From contig RQOL01000531.1 in NCBI GenBank assembly GCA_013076295.1, positions 2,976,001 to 3,040,000 on the forward strand: a stretch of 64,000 nt of DNA. Reading direction: 5' to 3'. This document shows, piece after piece, positions 20,501 to 32,970 of this stretch. The stretch is from Sanderia malayensis. Its lineage: Eukaryota > Cnidaria > Scyphozoa > Semaeostomeae > Pelagiidae. A program made the translations under genes and the position numbers. The first letter of the stretch is position 1, and each line of letters starts with the position of its first letter. The notes beneath the pieces were generated by a model that saw nothing but the letters and a program-made list of their open reading frames with translations, ran no database searches and was not told where the DNA came from.

Positions 20501-23500
20501 TGCACAGCATCTTTTTCTAATTGTTTTGTCACAAAAGCTAATCAACATTAGTTACACCATTTTGAACACCAGATTCGAACTCAGCGGGTTGAAATTGCCC
20601 ACAGTAGATAAAATCGGGCATGCTCGCCTTATATTTAGGAATTTTCACCAAAGACAATCCTCGCCATAAGGTGTGAGACAGTTAAAAAATTTCTCATATG
20701 TCCCGAAAAAAACAGACCCCTCTCCCCCTATTCAGTGTTGAGGATGTTTAGAAAGTGTTTTTAGCACTCCCTGATAAACCTGTCCATCAAAAATAACAAC
20801 ATTGATGTGGGGGGAGGGGAATGGCTCGGTATTTTCCAAAAATATTATGTTTCTCATTGGAAAGTGACGCAAATTGTCTCAAGACCTTTTGTCAATGATT
20901 TGGTGAAAATTCCTAAATATAAGGCCAGCATGCCCGATTTTATCTACTGTGGGTAATTTCAACCTGATGAGTTCGAATATGGTGCTCAAAATGGTGTAAC
21001 TAATGTCGATTAGCTTTTTGACGTCACACATTTTGAAAACGAGGCTGCTTCTCTTTGAGTACATTATTGCGTTCAAAAAGGTCTGTTAGGCATTTGTGGT
21101 TATAGATAATAGACAATTGTGCTTGAACAAGTCACATCATAACTTTTTTCTATTCTCGTCTGTGTTTAGATACAAAATTGATGCCACACACATGTTTAAA
21201 ATTAAAGTACTCCAGCAAAGTGCAGCGCTGCGCCAAGCTTGTGGGATAAAGTAAGAATGCATAATTTCTCCATCTCTTCCCCATCCTGATGTTTCTCTTG
21301 ACTACACACCCGATAAGCCACACTCACGCGAGATTCGTTTGAGTAAAAGCCTCCACAACAGACTTTCCAAATGATTTCCTGCTGGGAAACTTCGTCAAAT
21401 CTGCCCTACTGTACATTATTAGATACCTATTGCGCAAAACCTTAAATTTCAATTCGAAATCACCGTGATCCATTAAAAAAAAACAGTTGCAACGCACACA
21501 AATTATTTGGCTGTTCTGAGAAATGCAAGTTTTGTTTGAGAGAACATGCACTGATGCAGTGCCAAATAAACAAACAGACAGTGGAATATCACCCCTGTTG
21601 AGCATGACAGTTTAATTTTAGAATCCTAAGGTCATTTCAATCAGTGACACATACTAAACGTCCATAACGTGGCACCACCCACCATGTTGAATACTTGGAA
21701 TCGTGGCAACAATGCACGGTTAACGGACGATTAACGGACGGATAACACTATGGTCTATAGTTATTCAGTACTAAATTTGACGAATAACACGGTTAACGGC
21801 ATATTCTTATAAATATTATCACTAATATTTTAAAATAATTGCCGTTAACCGTGTTAATCGTTAAATTTAGTACTGAATAACTATAGACCATGGTGTTATC
21901 CGTCCGTTAATCGTCCGTTAACCGTGTATTATTCGTTGGCCAGACTAATTGTTTTGTCTATTTTCCACTTTGGTATTCTGTTCATAGTTTCAATGATTCT
22001 ATCCTGAAACTCCTGCTTTGACAATCTCGTGATATTGTGTTGCACAGCATCTTTTTCTAATTGTTTTTGTCACAAAAGCTAATCAACATTAGTTACACCA
22101 TTTTGAACACCAGATTCGAACTCAGCGGGTTGAAATTGCCCACAGTAGATAAAATCGGGCATGCTCGCCTATATTTAGGAATTTTCACCAAAGACAATCC
22201 TCGCCATAAGGTGTGAGACAGTTAAAAAATTTCTCATATGTCCCGAAAAAAACAGACCCCTCTCCCCCTATTCAGTGTTGAGGATGTTTAGAAAGTGTTT
22301 TAGCACTCCCTGATAAACCTGTCCATCAAAAATAACAACATTGATGTGGGGGGAGGGGAATGGCTCGGTATTTTCCAAAAATATTATGTTTCTCATTGGA
22401 AAGTGACGCAAATTGTCTCAAGACCTTTTGTCAATGATTTGGTGAAAATTCCTAAATATAAGGCCAGCATGCCCGATTTTATCTACTGTGGGTAATTTCA
22501 ACCTGATGAGTTCGAATATGGTGCTCAAAATGGTGTAACTAATGTCGATTAGCTTTTTTGACGTCACACATTTTGAAAACGAGGCTGCTTCTCTTTGAGT
22601 ACATTATTGCGTTCAAAAAGGTCTGTTAGGCATTTGTGGTTATAGATAATAGACAATTGTGCTTGAACAAGTCACATCATAACTTTTTTCTATTCTCGTC
22701 TGTGTTTAGATACAAAATTGATGCCACACACATGTTTAAAATTAAAGTACTCCAGCAAAGTGCAGCGCTGCGCCAAGCTTGTGGGATAAAGTAAGAATGC
22801 ATAATTTCTCCATCTCTTCCCCATCCTGATGTTTCTCTTGACTACACACCCGATAAGCCACACTCACGCGAGATTCGTTTGAGTAAAAGCCTCCACAACA
22901 GACTTTCCAAATGATTTCCTGCTGGGAAACTTCGTCAAATCTGCCCTACTGTACATTATTAGATACCTATTGCGCAAAACCTTAAATTTCAATTCGAAAT
23001 CACCGTGATCCATTAAAAAAAAACAGTTGCAACGCACACAAATTATTTGGCTGTTCTGAGAAATGCAAGTTTTGTTTGAGAGAACATGCACTGATGCAGT
23101 GCCAAATAAACAAACAGACAGTGGAATATCACCCCTGTTGAGCATGACAGTTTAATTTTAGAATCCTAAGGTCATTTCAATCAGTGACACATACTAAACG
23201 TCCATAACGTGGCACCACCCACCATGTTGAATACTTGGAATCGTGGCAACAATGCACGGTTAACGGACGATTAACGGACGGATAACACTATGGTCTATAG
23301 TTATTCAGTACTAAATTTGACGAATAACACGGTTAACGGCATATTCTTATAAATATTATCACTAATATTTTAAAATAATTGCCGTTAACCGTGTTAATCG
23401 TTAAATTTAGTACTGAATAACTATAGACCATGGTGTTATCCGTCCGTTAATCGTCCGTTAACCGTGTATTATTCGTTGGCCAGACTAATTGTTTTGTCTA

Positions 23501-26500
23501 TTTTCCACTTTGGTATTCTGTTCATAGTTTCAATGATTCTATCCTGAAACTCCTGCTTTGACAATCTCGTGATATTGTGTTGCACAGCATCTTTTTCTAA
23601 TTGTTTTTGTCACAAAAGCTAATCAACATTAGTTACACCATTTTGAACACCAGATTCGAACTCAGCGGGTTGAAATTGCCCACAGTAGATAAAATCGGGC
23701 ATGCTCGCCTTATATTTAGGAATTTTCACCAAAGACAATCCTCGCCATAAGGTGTGAGACAGTTAAAAAATTTCTCATATGTCCCGAAAAAAACAGACCC
23801 CTCTCCCCCTATTCAGTGTTGAGGATGTTTAGAAAGTGTTTTTAGCACTCCCTGATAAACCTGTCCATCAAAAATAACAACATTGATTGGGGGGAGGGGA
23901 ATGGCTCGGTATTTTCCAAAAATATTATGTTTCTCATTGGAAAGTGACGCAAATTGTCTCAAGACCTTTTGTCAATGATTTGGTGAAAATTCCTAAATAT
24001 AAGGCCAGCATGCCCGATTTTATCTACTGTGGGTAATTTCAACCTGATGAGTTCGAATATGGTGCTCAAAATGGTGTAACTAATGTCGATTAGCTTTTGT
24101 GACGTCACACATTTTGAAAACGAGGCTGCTTCTCTTTGAGTACATTATTGCGTTCAAAAAGGTCTGTTAGGCATTTGTGGTTATAGATAATATACAATTG
24201 TGCTTGAACAAGTCACATCATAACTTTTTTCTATTCTCGTCTGTGTTAGATACAAAATTGATGCCACACATATGTTTAAAATTAAAGTACTCCAGCAAAG
24301 TGCAGCGCTGCGCCAAGCTTGTGGGATAAAGTAAGAATGCATAATTTCTCCATCTCTTCCCCATCCTGATGTTTCTCTTGACTACACACCCGATAAGCCA
24401 CACTCACGCGAGATTCGTTTGAGTAAAAGCCTCCACAACAGACTTTCCAAATGATTTCCTGCTGGGAAACTTCGTCAAATCTGCCCTACTGTACATTATT
24501 AGATACCTATTGCGCAAAACCTTAAATTTCAATTCGAAATCACCGTGATCCATTAAAAAAAAACAGTTGCAACGCACACAAATTATTTGGCTGTTCTGAG
24601 AAATGCAAGTTTTGTTTGAGAGAACATGCACTGATGCAGTGCCAAATAAACAAACAGACAGTGGAATATCACCCCTGTTGAGCATGACAGTTTAATTTTA
24701 GAATCCTAAGGTCATTTCAATCAGTGACACATACTAAACGTCCATAACGTGGCACCACCCACCATGTTGAATACTTGGAATCGTGGCAACAATGCACGGT
24801 TAACGGACGATTAACGGACGGATAACACTATGGTCTATAGTTATTCAGTACTAAATTTGACGAATAACACGGTTAACGGCATATTCTTATAAATATTATC
24901 ACTAATATTTTAAAATAATTGCCGTTAACCGTGTTAATCGTTAAATTTAGTACTGAATAACTATAGACCATGGTGTTATCCGTCCGTTAATCGTCCGTTA
25001 ACCGTGTATTATTCGTTGGCCAGACTAATTGTTTTGTCTATTTTCCACTTTGGTATTCTGTTCATAGTTTCAATGATTCTATCCTGAAACTCCTGCTTTG
25101 ACAATCTCGTGATATTGTGTTGCACAGCATCTTTTCTAATTGTTTTTGTCACAAAAGCTAATCAACATTAGTTACACCATTTTGAACACCAGATTCGAAC
25201 TCAGCGGGTTGAAATTGCCCACAGTAGATAAAATCGGGCATGCTCGCCTTATATTTAGGAATTTTCACCAAAGACAATCCTCGCCATAAGGTGTGAGACA
25301 GTTAAAAAATTTCTCATATGTCCCGAAAAAAAACAGACCCCTCTCCCCCTATTCAGTGTTGAGGATGTTTAGAAAGTGTTTTTAGCACTCCCTGATAAAC
25401 CTGTCCATCAAAAATAACAACATTGATTGGGGGGAGGGGAATGGCTCGGTATTTTCCAAAAATATTATGTTTCTCATTGGAAAGTGACGCAAATTGTCTC
25501 AAGACCTTTTGTCAATGATTTGGTGAAAATTCCTAAATATAAGGCCAGCATGCCCGATTTTATCTACTGTGGGTAATTTCAACCTGATGAGTTCGAATAT
25601 GGTGCTCAAAATGGTGTAACTAATGTCGATTAGCTTTTTGACGTCACACATTTTGAAAACGAGGCTGCTTCTCTTTGAGTACATTATTGCGTTCAAAAAG
25701 GTCTGTTAGGCATTTGTGGTTATAGATAATAGACAATTGTGCTTGAACAAGTCACATCATAACTTTTTTCTATTCTCGTCTGTGTTTAGATACAAAATTG
25801 ATGCCACACACATGTTTAAAATTAAAGTACTCCAGCAAAGTGCAGCGCTGCGCCAAGCTTGTGGGATAAAGTAAGAATGCATAATTTCTCCATCTCTTCC
25901 CCATCCTGATGTTTCTCTTGACTACACACCCGATAAGCCACACTCACGCGAGATTCGTTTGAGTAAAAGCCTCCACAACAGACTTTCCAAATGATTTCCT
26001 GCTGGGAAACTTCGTCAAATCTGCCCTACTGTACATTATTAGATACCTATTGCGCAAAACCTTAAATTTCAATTCGAAATCACCGTGATCCATTAAAAAA
26101 AAACAGTTGCAACGCACACAAATTATTTGGCTGTTCTGAGAAATGCAAGTTTTGTTTGAGAGAACATGCACTGATGCAGTGCCAAATAAACAAACAGACA
26201 GTGGAATATCACCCCTGTTGAGCATGACAGTTTAATTTTAGAATCCTAAGGTCATTTCAATCAGTGACACATACTAAACGTCCATAACGTGGCACCACCC
26301 ACCATGTTGAATACTTGGAATCGTGGCAACAATGCACGGTTAACGGACGATTAACGGACGGATAACACTATGGTCTATAGTTATTCAGTACTAAATTTGA
26401 CGAATAACACGGTTAACGGCATATTCTTATAAATATTATCACTAATATTTTAAAATAATTGCCGTTAACCGTGTTAATCGTTAAATTTAGTACTGAATAA

Positions 26501-27066
26501 CTATAGACCATGGTGTTATCCGTCCGTTAATCGTCCGTTAACCGTGTATTATTCGTTGGCCAGACTAATTGTTTTGTCTATTTTCCACTTTGGTATTCTG
26601 TTCATAGTTTCAATGATTCTATCCTGAAACTCCTGCTTTGACAATCTCGTGATATTGTGTTGCACAGCATCTTTTTCTAATTGTTTTTGTCACAAAAGCT
26701 AATCAACATTAGTTACACCATTTTGAACACCAGATTCGAACTCAGCGGGTTGAAATTGCCCACAGTAGATAAAATCGGGCATGCTCGCCTTATATTTAGG
26801 AATTTTCACCAAAGACAATCCTCGCCATAAGGTGTGAGACAGTTAAAAAATTTCTCATATGTCCCGAAAAAAACAGATCCCCCTCCCCCTATTCAGTGTT
26901 GAGGATGTTTAGAAAGTGTTTTTAGCACTCCCTGATAAACCTGTCCATCAAAAATAACAACATTGATTTGGGGGGAGGGGAATGGCTCGGTATTTTCCAA
27001 AAATATTATGTTTCTCATTGAAAAGTGACGCAAATTTTTCAATGTCTCAAGACCTTTTGTCAATGA
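17590..27066 (+). repeat. Tandem array of ~1,540-bp units, six full and one partial
   Basis: CGCCATAAGGTGTGAGACAG marks unit starts at 17,590, 19,123, 20,662, 22,202, 23,743, 25,282 and 26,823, so periods are 1,533-1,541 bp. Units differ mainly by homopolymer lengths and a few substitutions. Each unit contains a ~120-bp inverted pair (for example 17,827-17,945 and 18,989-19,110) enclosing most of the unit, and inside it a ~210-bp foldback (18,636-18,846). The 60-93-residue ORFs repeated in every unit are not recognised and vary with homopolymer length, so no gene is called. The last unit breaks at about 27,066. Confidence 0.95.
18636..18846. repeat. Foldback palindrome inside each 1,540-bp unit (representative copy)
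   Basis: CACGGTTAACGGACGATTAA on the left and its complement on the right close a ~90-bp stem around a ~35-base AT-rich loop (TCTTATAAATATTATCACTA). The stem carries repeated GTTAACGG motifs and TTCAGTACTAAATTT. Equivalent copies occur in every full unit, the next near 20,175-20,386. It looks like a MITE fixed before amplification of the unit. Confidence 0.85.
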
Positions 27067-30000
27067 TTGTAGTTCAAAATATGGAACCTAGTTCAAATTG
27101 TGGAACCTAGTTCAAATTGTTGAACCTTATTCAAATTGTGGAACCTAGTTCAAATGTGGAACCTGGTTCAAAATGTGGAACCTAGTTCAAATTGTGGAAC
27201 CTAGTTCAAAATGTGGAACCTAGTTCAAATGTGGAACCTAGTTCAAATTGTTGAACCTAGTTCAAAATGTTGAACCTAATTCAAATTGCGGAACCTAGTT
27301 CAAAATGTGGAATCTAGTTCAAAATGTGGAACCTAGTTCAAATTGTTGAATCTAGTTCAAATGTGGAACCTAGTTCAAGTTGTGGAGCCTAGTTCAAATT
27401 GTTGAACCTAGTTCAATTGTTGAACCTAGTTCAAATTTGGCACCTAGTTCAAATTGTGGAACCTAGTTCAAATTTTGGAACCTAGTTCCAATTGTTGAAC
27501 CTAGTTCAAATTGTTGAACCTAGTTCAAATTGTGGAACCTAGTTCAAAATGTTGGACCTAGTTCAACTTGTGGAACCAAGTTCAAATTGTTGAACCTAGT
27601 TCAAATTTTGGCACCTAGTTCAAATTGTGGAACCTAGTTCAAATTTTGGAACCTAGTTCAAATTGTTGAACCTAGTTCAAATTGTGGAACCTAGTTCAAA
27701 ATATGGAACCTAGTTCAAATTGTGGAACCTAGTTCAAATTGTTGAACCTAGTTCAAATTGTTGAACCTAGTTCAAATTTTGGAACCTAGTTCAAATTGTG
27801 GAACCTAGTTCAAATTTTGGAACCTAGTTCAAATTGTTGAACCTAGTTCAAATTGTTGAACCTAGTTCAAATTGTTGAACCTAGTTCAAATTTTCGAACC
27901 TAGTTCAAATTGTGGAACCTAGTTCAAATTTTGGAACCTAGTTCAAATTGTGGAACCTAGTTCAAATTGTGGAACCTAGTTCAAATGTGGAACCTGTTCA
28001 AATTGTTGAACCTAGTTCAAATTGTGGAACCTAGTTCAAATTTTGGAACCTAGTTCAAAATGTGGAACCTAGTTCAAATGTGGAACCTAGTTCAAATTGT
28101 TGAACCTAGTTCAAAATGTTGAACCTAGTTCAAATTGTTGAACCTAGTTCAAATTGTTGAACCTAGTTCAAATTTTGGAACCTAGTTCAAATTGTGGAAC
28201 CTAGTTCAAATTCTGGAACCTAGTTCAAAATGTGGAACCTAGTTCAAATTGTGGAACCTAGTTCAAATGTGGAACCTGGTTCAAATTGTTGAACCTAGTT
28301 CAAATTGTGGAACCTAGTTCAAATTTTGGAACCTAGTTCAAATTGTGGAACCTAGTTCAAATTGTTGAACCTAGCTCAAATGTGGAACCTAGTTCAAATG
28401 TGGAACCTGGTTCAAATTGTGGAACCTAGTTCAAAATGTTGGACCTAGTTCAAGTTGTGGAAGCAAGTTCAAATTGTTGAACCTAGTTCAAATTTTGGCA
28501 CCTAGTTCAAATTGTGGAACCTAGTTCAAATTTTGGAACCTAGTTCAAATTGTTGAACCTAGTTCAAATTGTGGAACCTAGTTCAAAATATGGAACCTAG
28601 TTCAAATTGTGGAACCTAGTTCAAATTGTTGAACCTAATTCAAATTGTGGAACCTAGTTCAAATGTGGAACCTGGTTCAAAATGTGGAACCTAGTTCATT
28701 GTGGAACCTAGTTCAAATGTGGAACCTAGTTCAAATGTGGAACCTAGTTCAAATTGTTGAACCTAGTTCAAAATGTTGAACCTAATTCAAATTGCGGAAC
28801 CTAGTTCAAAATGTGGAATCTTGTTCAAAATGTGGAACCTAGTTCAAATTGTTGAATCTAGTTCAAAATGTGGAACCTAGTTCAAGTTGTGGAGCCTAGT
28901 TCAAATTGTTGAACCTAGTTCCAATTGTTGAACCTAGTTCAAATTTTGGCACCTAGTTCAAATTGTGGAACCTAGTTCAAATTTTGGAACCTAGTTCCAA
29001 TTGTTGAACCTAGTTCAAATTTTGGCACCTAGTTCAAATTTTGGAACCTAGTTCAAATTTTGGAACCTAGTTCAAATTGTTGAACCTAGTTTAAATTGTG
29101 GAACCTAGTTCAAAATGTGGAACCTAGTTCAAATTGTGGAACCTAGTTCAAATTGTTGAACCTAATTCAAATTGTGGAACCTAGTTCAAATATGGAACCT
29201 GGTTCAAAATGTGGAACCTGGTTCAAAATGTGGAACCTAGTTCAAATGTGGAACCTAGTTTCAAATTGTTGAACCTAGTTCAAAATGTTGAACCTAATTC
29301 AAATTGCGGAACCTAGTTCAAAATGTGGAATCTAGTTCAAAATGTGGAACCTAGTTCAAATTGTTGAATCTAGTTCAAAATGTGGAACCTAGTTCAAGTT
29401 GTGGAACCTAGTTCAAATTGTTGAACCTAGTTCAAATTGTTGAATCTAGTTCAAATTGTTGAATCTCGTTCAAATTGTGGAACCTAGTTCAAAATGTGGA
29501 ACCTAGTTCAAGTTGTGGAACCTAGTTCAAATTGTTCAACCTAGTTCAAATTGTTGAACCTAGTTCAATATGGTTGACCATTGTTCAATATGGTTGAACC
29601 TAGCTCAAATTGTTGAACCTAGTTCAATTTGTGGAACCTAGTTCAAAATGTGGAACCTGGTTCAAAATGTGGAACCTGGTTCAAAATGTGGAACCTAGTT
29701 CAAATGTGGAACCTAGTTCAAGTTGTGGAACCTAGTTCAAATTGTTGAACCTAGTTCAAATTGTTGAATCTAGTTCAAATTGTTGAATCTCGTTCAAATT
29801 GTGGAACCTAGTTCAAAATGTGGAACCTAGTTCAAGTTGTGGAACCTAGTTCAAATTGTTCAACCTAGTTCAAATTGTTGAACCTAGTTCAATATGGTTG
29901 ACCATTGTTCAATATGGTTGAACCTAGTTCAAATTGTTGAACCTAGTTCAATTTGTGGAACCTAGTTCAAAATGTTGGACCTAGTTCAAGTTGTGGAACC

Positions 30001-30175
30001 AAGTTCAAATTGTTCAACCTAGTTCAAATTTTTGAACCTAGTTCAATATTGTTGACCATTGTTCAATATGGTTGAACCTAGTTCAATCATGTTGAACATG
30101 GTTCAATATTGTTGAACATAGTTCCATATGGTTGAATGTAGTTCAACATGGCTGAACCTAGTTCAATATGGCTGC
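27067..30175 (+). repeat. ~19-bp palindromic minisatellite, ~3.1 kb
   Basis: Tandem variants of GTTCAAATTGTTGAACCTA fill the interval, with a spacing of about 16-21 bp and roughly 150-165 copies judged from length. TTGAAC-CTA-GTTCAA and GTTCAA-ATTG-TTGAAC are both hyphenated palindromes; variants with TGGAAC break them. Toward the right end the units drift (GTTCAATATGGTTGACCATT) and a ~300-bp block near 29,390-29,600 is repeated near 29,700-29,910. It has no spacers and no coding content. Confidence 0.95.
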
Positions 30176-30890
30176 ACTTTGGAAATTGTTGTTAGTATTT
30201 CAGAGTTTTCGCATATTGAGATTCATGAAGGATCAATGTAACTACGCACTCTAAAATTATAAAGTAATGTACAGAACTTTTTGCTAATCTTTAAACCTGT
30301 GCTGTTGTAAGGTAGAAGCCAATGGCACAATCACTCAAAACCTTTTTCTTTGTGCGGTACACACTTTTAAAATGTGTAATTCGCAAGCAATGATGCTGAA
30401 CTAAGTTCAATTATTTTTCAATACATTTTGGGGGACATGGACATGCCCAAAATCCTCAAATTAGAATTGTTCGTAACGTAATTAACATTAATAACAAGAA
30501 ATATAAGGAAGGGCCTTGTCTATGTTCAGAGGATACCAAACAATAACTACTGAAATATTCAATTGTCAAACAATATTTTGGCACACGTTCACATATGATA
30601 CTATTTGCATGATATCATGTCTTATGAATATGAATATTATTGACAACGTTTAATGCAGTTCACCATAATATCAGAGTGCATTCGATAAGCAATTGGGATT
30701 ACACTATTATACCCAGGGTGATGGAATGTAAATTGAGTAAACAAACTGATAGCAAATATGGAGGCGATGAGGTCAAGATAAGAATATATAGGTCTCTAAG
30801 GAAGAAAGTACAGTCAACTCTGTCTTATTCGAACTCTATGGGGGAATCCAATTTTGTTCCAATTACAGAAAGTTCAAATTATACGAGTTT
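30176..30890. other. AT-rich interval without a supported gene
   Basis: A 106-codon ORF at 30,640-30,960 has no recognisable family and overlaps repeat E, so it is not called. CAGTCAACTCTGTCTTATTC near 30,811 resembles a pogo/Tigger-type terminal sequence and may be a solitary end. Confidence 0.4.
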
Positions 30891-31870
30891 TCATGAAGTG
30901 CCATATTTTACCTCTAGTTACGCGTGCGTATATTTTTCACTCCCCGCGTGTGGTTTATAATCAATGTTTTATAGAGGTTTAATGCGCAACATTAAATTTC
31001 GGTGGCCATTTCCTCTGCCAAATGTCACTGGGAGTTTTTTAACTTTTCGACAAAGACTGCTAATCGAGTTCAGTCTTTTTCTATTTGGCAAAATTATTGA
31101 AACATTTTGAGCTTAGTGGCTGCTCGGCATGTGGCAATGGCCCCCGGGGAAGATAGGGTTTCGCCTTTTTTTGGCGAAATCTTATTGGAACCGGGTAATT
31201 TTTAGCGATTGTTTAATAACAATTTTCCACATCTTTTATATTTTACTTACATTTAATTATTTGAAGAATTGTAAGGCTTCAAGTGCCAATTGTAACAATT
31301 GGCACTTGAAACCCCACAGTTACCACTTCATTTCAAGAAGTCTTTGATGCTTTATGGGCGCTAGGAGTGCATCATTGTTGTCAGGAAACCTGAATTTTTA
31401 TGCTTCCTAAGTAATCTGTGGATGACACAGTAGGTATTTAATCAAATTGCTCACGGGAATGTTTTAAGAGCGCATGCGTTTATGAAGAAATATTCAACCA
31501 TGTGAAACCCTGTCCAATCATTATAATGTTCTCATGGTGATTTCAATGTGATTCATTTTGCATTGCAAATTTTAGCTCAGGTGAGAATTATTGCCAAATA
31601 TGGTGCTATACCAAATATCTAAAACGCTGTATAATTTATTATATCATACCTCATGGTGAAACAATTACATTGCAAGTTTCTGGCTGGCCGTTACAGACAA
31701 GGTAGATATGAGAAACGTCCGATATAACATCAATAAATTGGCAACACACGAGATCCAAAACAGCTTCTGATGAAGTCCAAATAAAAAAGAATTAGATTGG
31801 AGTGGCACACCCTGATCCGCATAAATATCACACATGAATTTCTTTGCTTCACCATAGCACACGCTTGCAT
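30890..31870 (-). repeat. Dispersed repeat family E, contiguous inverted copy
   Basis: In reverse complement this reads part 1 (as at 1,330-1,600) directly followed by part 2 (as at 3,830-4,560), with the join near 31,610. It keeps the two hairpins seen in the other copy: GGCTTCAAGTGCCAATTG with its complement at 31,275-31,313, and the GGCGAAAT hairpin near 31,155-31,195. No coding capacity is recognised. Confidence 0.8.
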
Positions 31871-32040
31871 TTGGTGAAGGTTACCCTCCTGTGAATATGT
31901 TCAACCAACCATATGAAGACAAATGCCTTCTTTATGTTATCCTTACTATTGTTGAACACTGGCCATTGTTGTATGAAAATTGTTTCGATCTAGAAATATC
32001 AGTTTAAAAGTTACACAGCATGTTCCTATTTGAGTTTTTA
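31871..32040. other. Short spacer, nothing recognised
   Basis: AT-rich sequence between repeat E and the 120-bp repeat block. Confidence 0.4.
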
Positions 32041-32044
32041 ACGT

Positions 32045-32820
32045 ACAGTATTACGTATTATGTCATAGATACTTCTGCGCAGTAGCCTATATATGGCACA
32101 GGGGATACATGCCCAACTTTAGGGTATTGTAACCTAGACTCATTGTATTACGTCTAGTGCCTCGTTCGCAAGTTGCTCAACACAAGGGACTTATGAGAGA
32201 TCGGATTAATTTTGTTCTCTGCAGCTTTATCCATTGTTATGGAAATTTAATGCTTTGCTTACGATGCTGGAGCCCAATGCTCTAAAGTTCATGCTTCCTT
32301 CGTGATCTTCTTTGCTTGGCCAATTGTTCTATTGAATTAAAAGATGTTTGAGGGTTGATTATAGAAACAATTAAAGTCATACACGATCCTGCGCAAATCA
32401 ATGACTCAGCCACTGCGCAACTGACCAAACTTCTCCTTCGTATGACGTGAACCTGACCCTGGCCCCAATTTATACACCAGACACTGTCAGTAGTATTACG
32501 TCATGCATACTCCTGCGCAGTAACCTGAGTATGCGGCTTTATATGTACGCCCACCGTTATGGCACTCTAACCTTAACCCTTTGCCTCACTGACACACCGG
32601 ACAGTCAGTAACATTACGTCATGCATACTCCTGCGCAGTAGCCTATAGATGGCACTGCGCATACAGGCCCACCTTTAGGGCACTCTAACCCTAACACTGA
32701 CCCTAAGCCCTAATGATACACCAGACACTATCAGTACCATTACGTCATGTATACTCTTGCACAGTAGCCAATTTAGGGCACTGCGCATACTCGCCCACCT
32801 TTGGGACATTTAAATCACAA
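32045..32820 (+). repeat. Diverged repeats containing ATTACGTCATGCATACTCCT
   Basis: The block with ATTACGTCATGCATACTC, CTGCGCAGTAGCC and GGGCACTCTAACC occurs at about 32,490, 32,613 and 32,735 (period about 120 bp). A more diverged copy lies at about 32,055. The copies are degenerate and non-coding. Confidence 0.75.
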
Positions 32821-32834
32821 ATTGGTCAAAAAAC

Positions 32835-32935
32835 AAAGTAGATGTTCTCACCAGGTTTTGAACCAGTGGTTTCAGTCGTAGTGTGCTAGTAAGTTACCGT
32901 TAGTCCACAGCACCGCCTCCTAGCAGAAGAGAATA
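32835..32935 (-). repeat. tRNA-like relic, probably a SINE head
   Basis: On the minus strand GTGGACTAACGGTAAC looks like an A box and GGTTCAAAACC like a B box, spaced as in a tRNA. The T and acceptor stems do not pair properly, so a functional tRNA is not supported. Confidence 0.45.
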
Positions 32936-32970
32936 GCACAAGGTCAAAAGAATCAACGCACCAGACATAT

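Noticed and set aside
18247..26225. Repeated 61-93-residue minus-strand ORFs in each 1,540-bp unit
   Set aside because: Starts and lengths vary between copies with homopolymer length, there is no recognised domain, and the unit is dominated by inverted repeats.
27067..30175. CRISPR-like look of the regularly spaced GTTCAA repeats
   Set aside because: The repeats are contiguous with no unique spacers, units vary in length, there are no cas genes, and the context is an animal genome.
30640..30960. 106-codon plus-strand ORF
   Set aside because: It runs across a transposon-end-like sequence into repeat E and has no recognisable domain.
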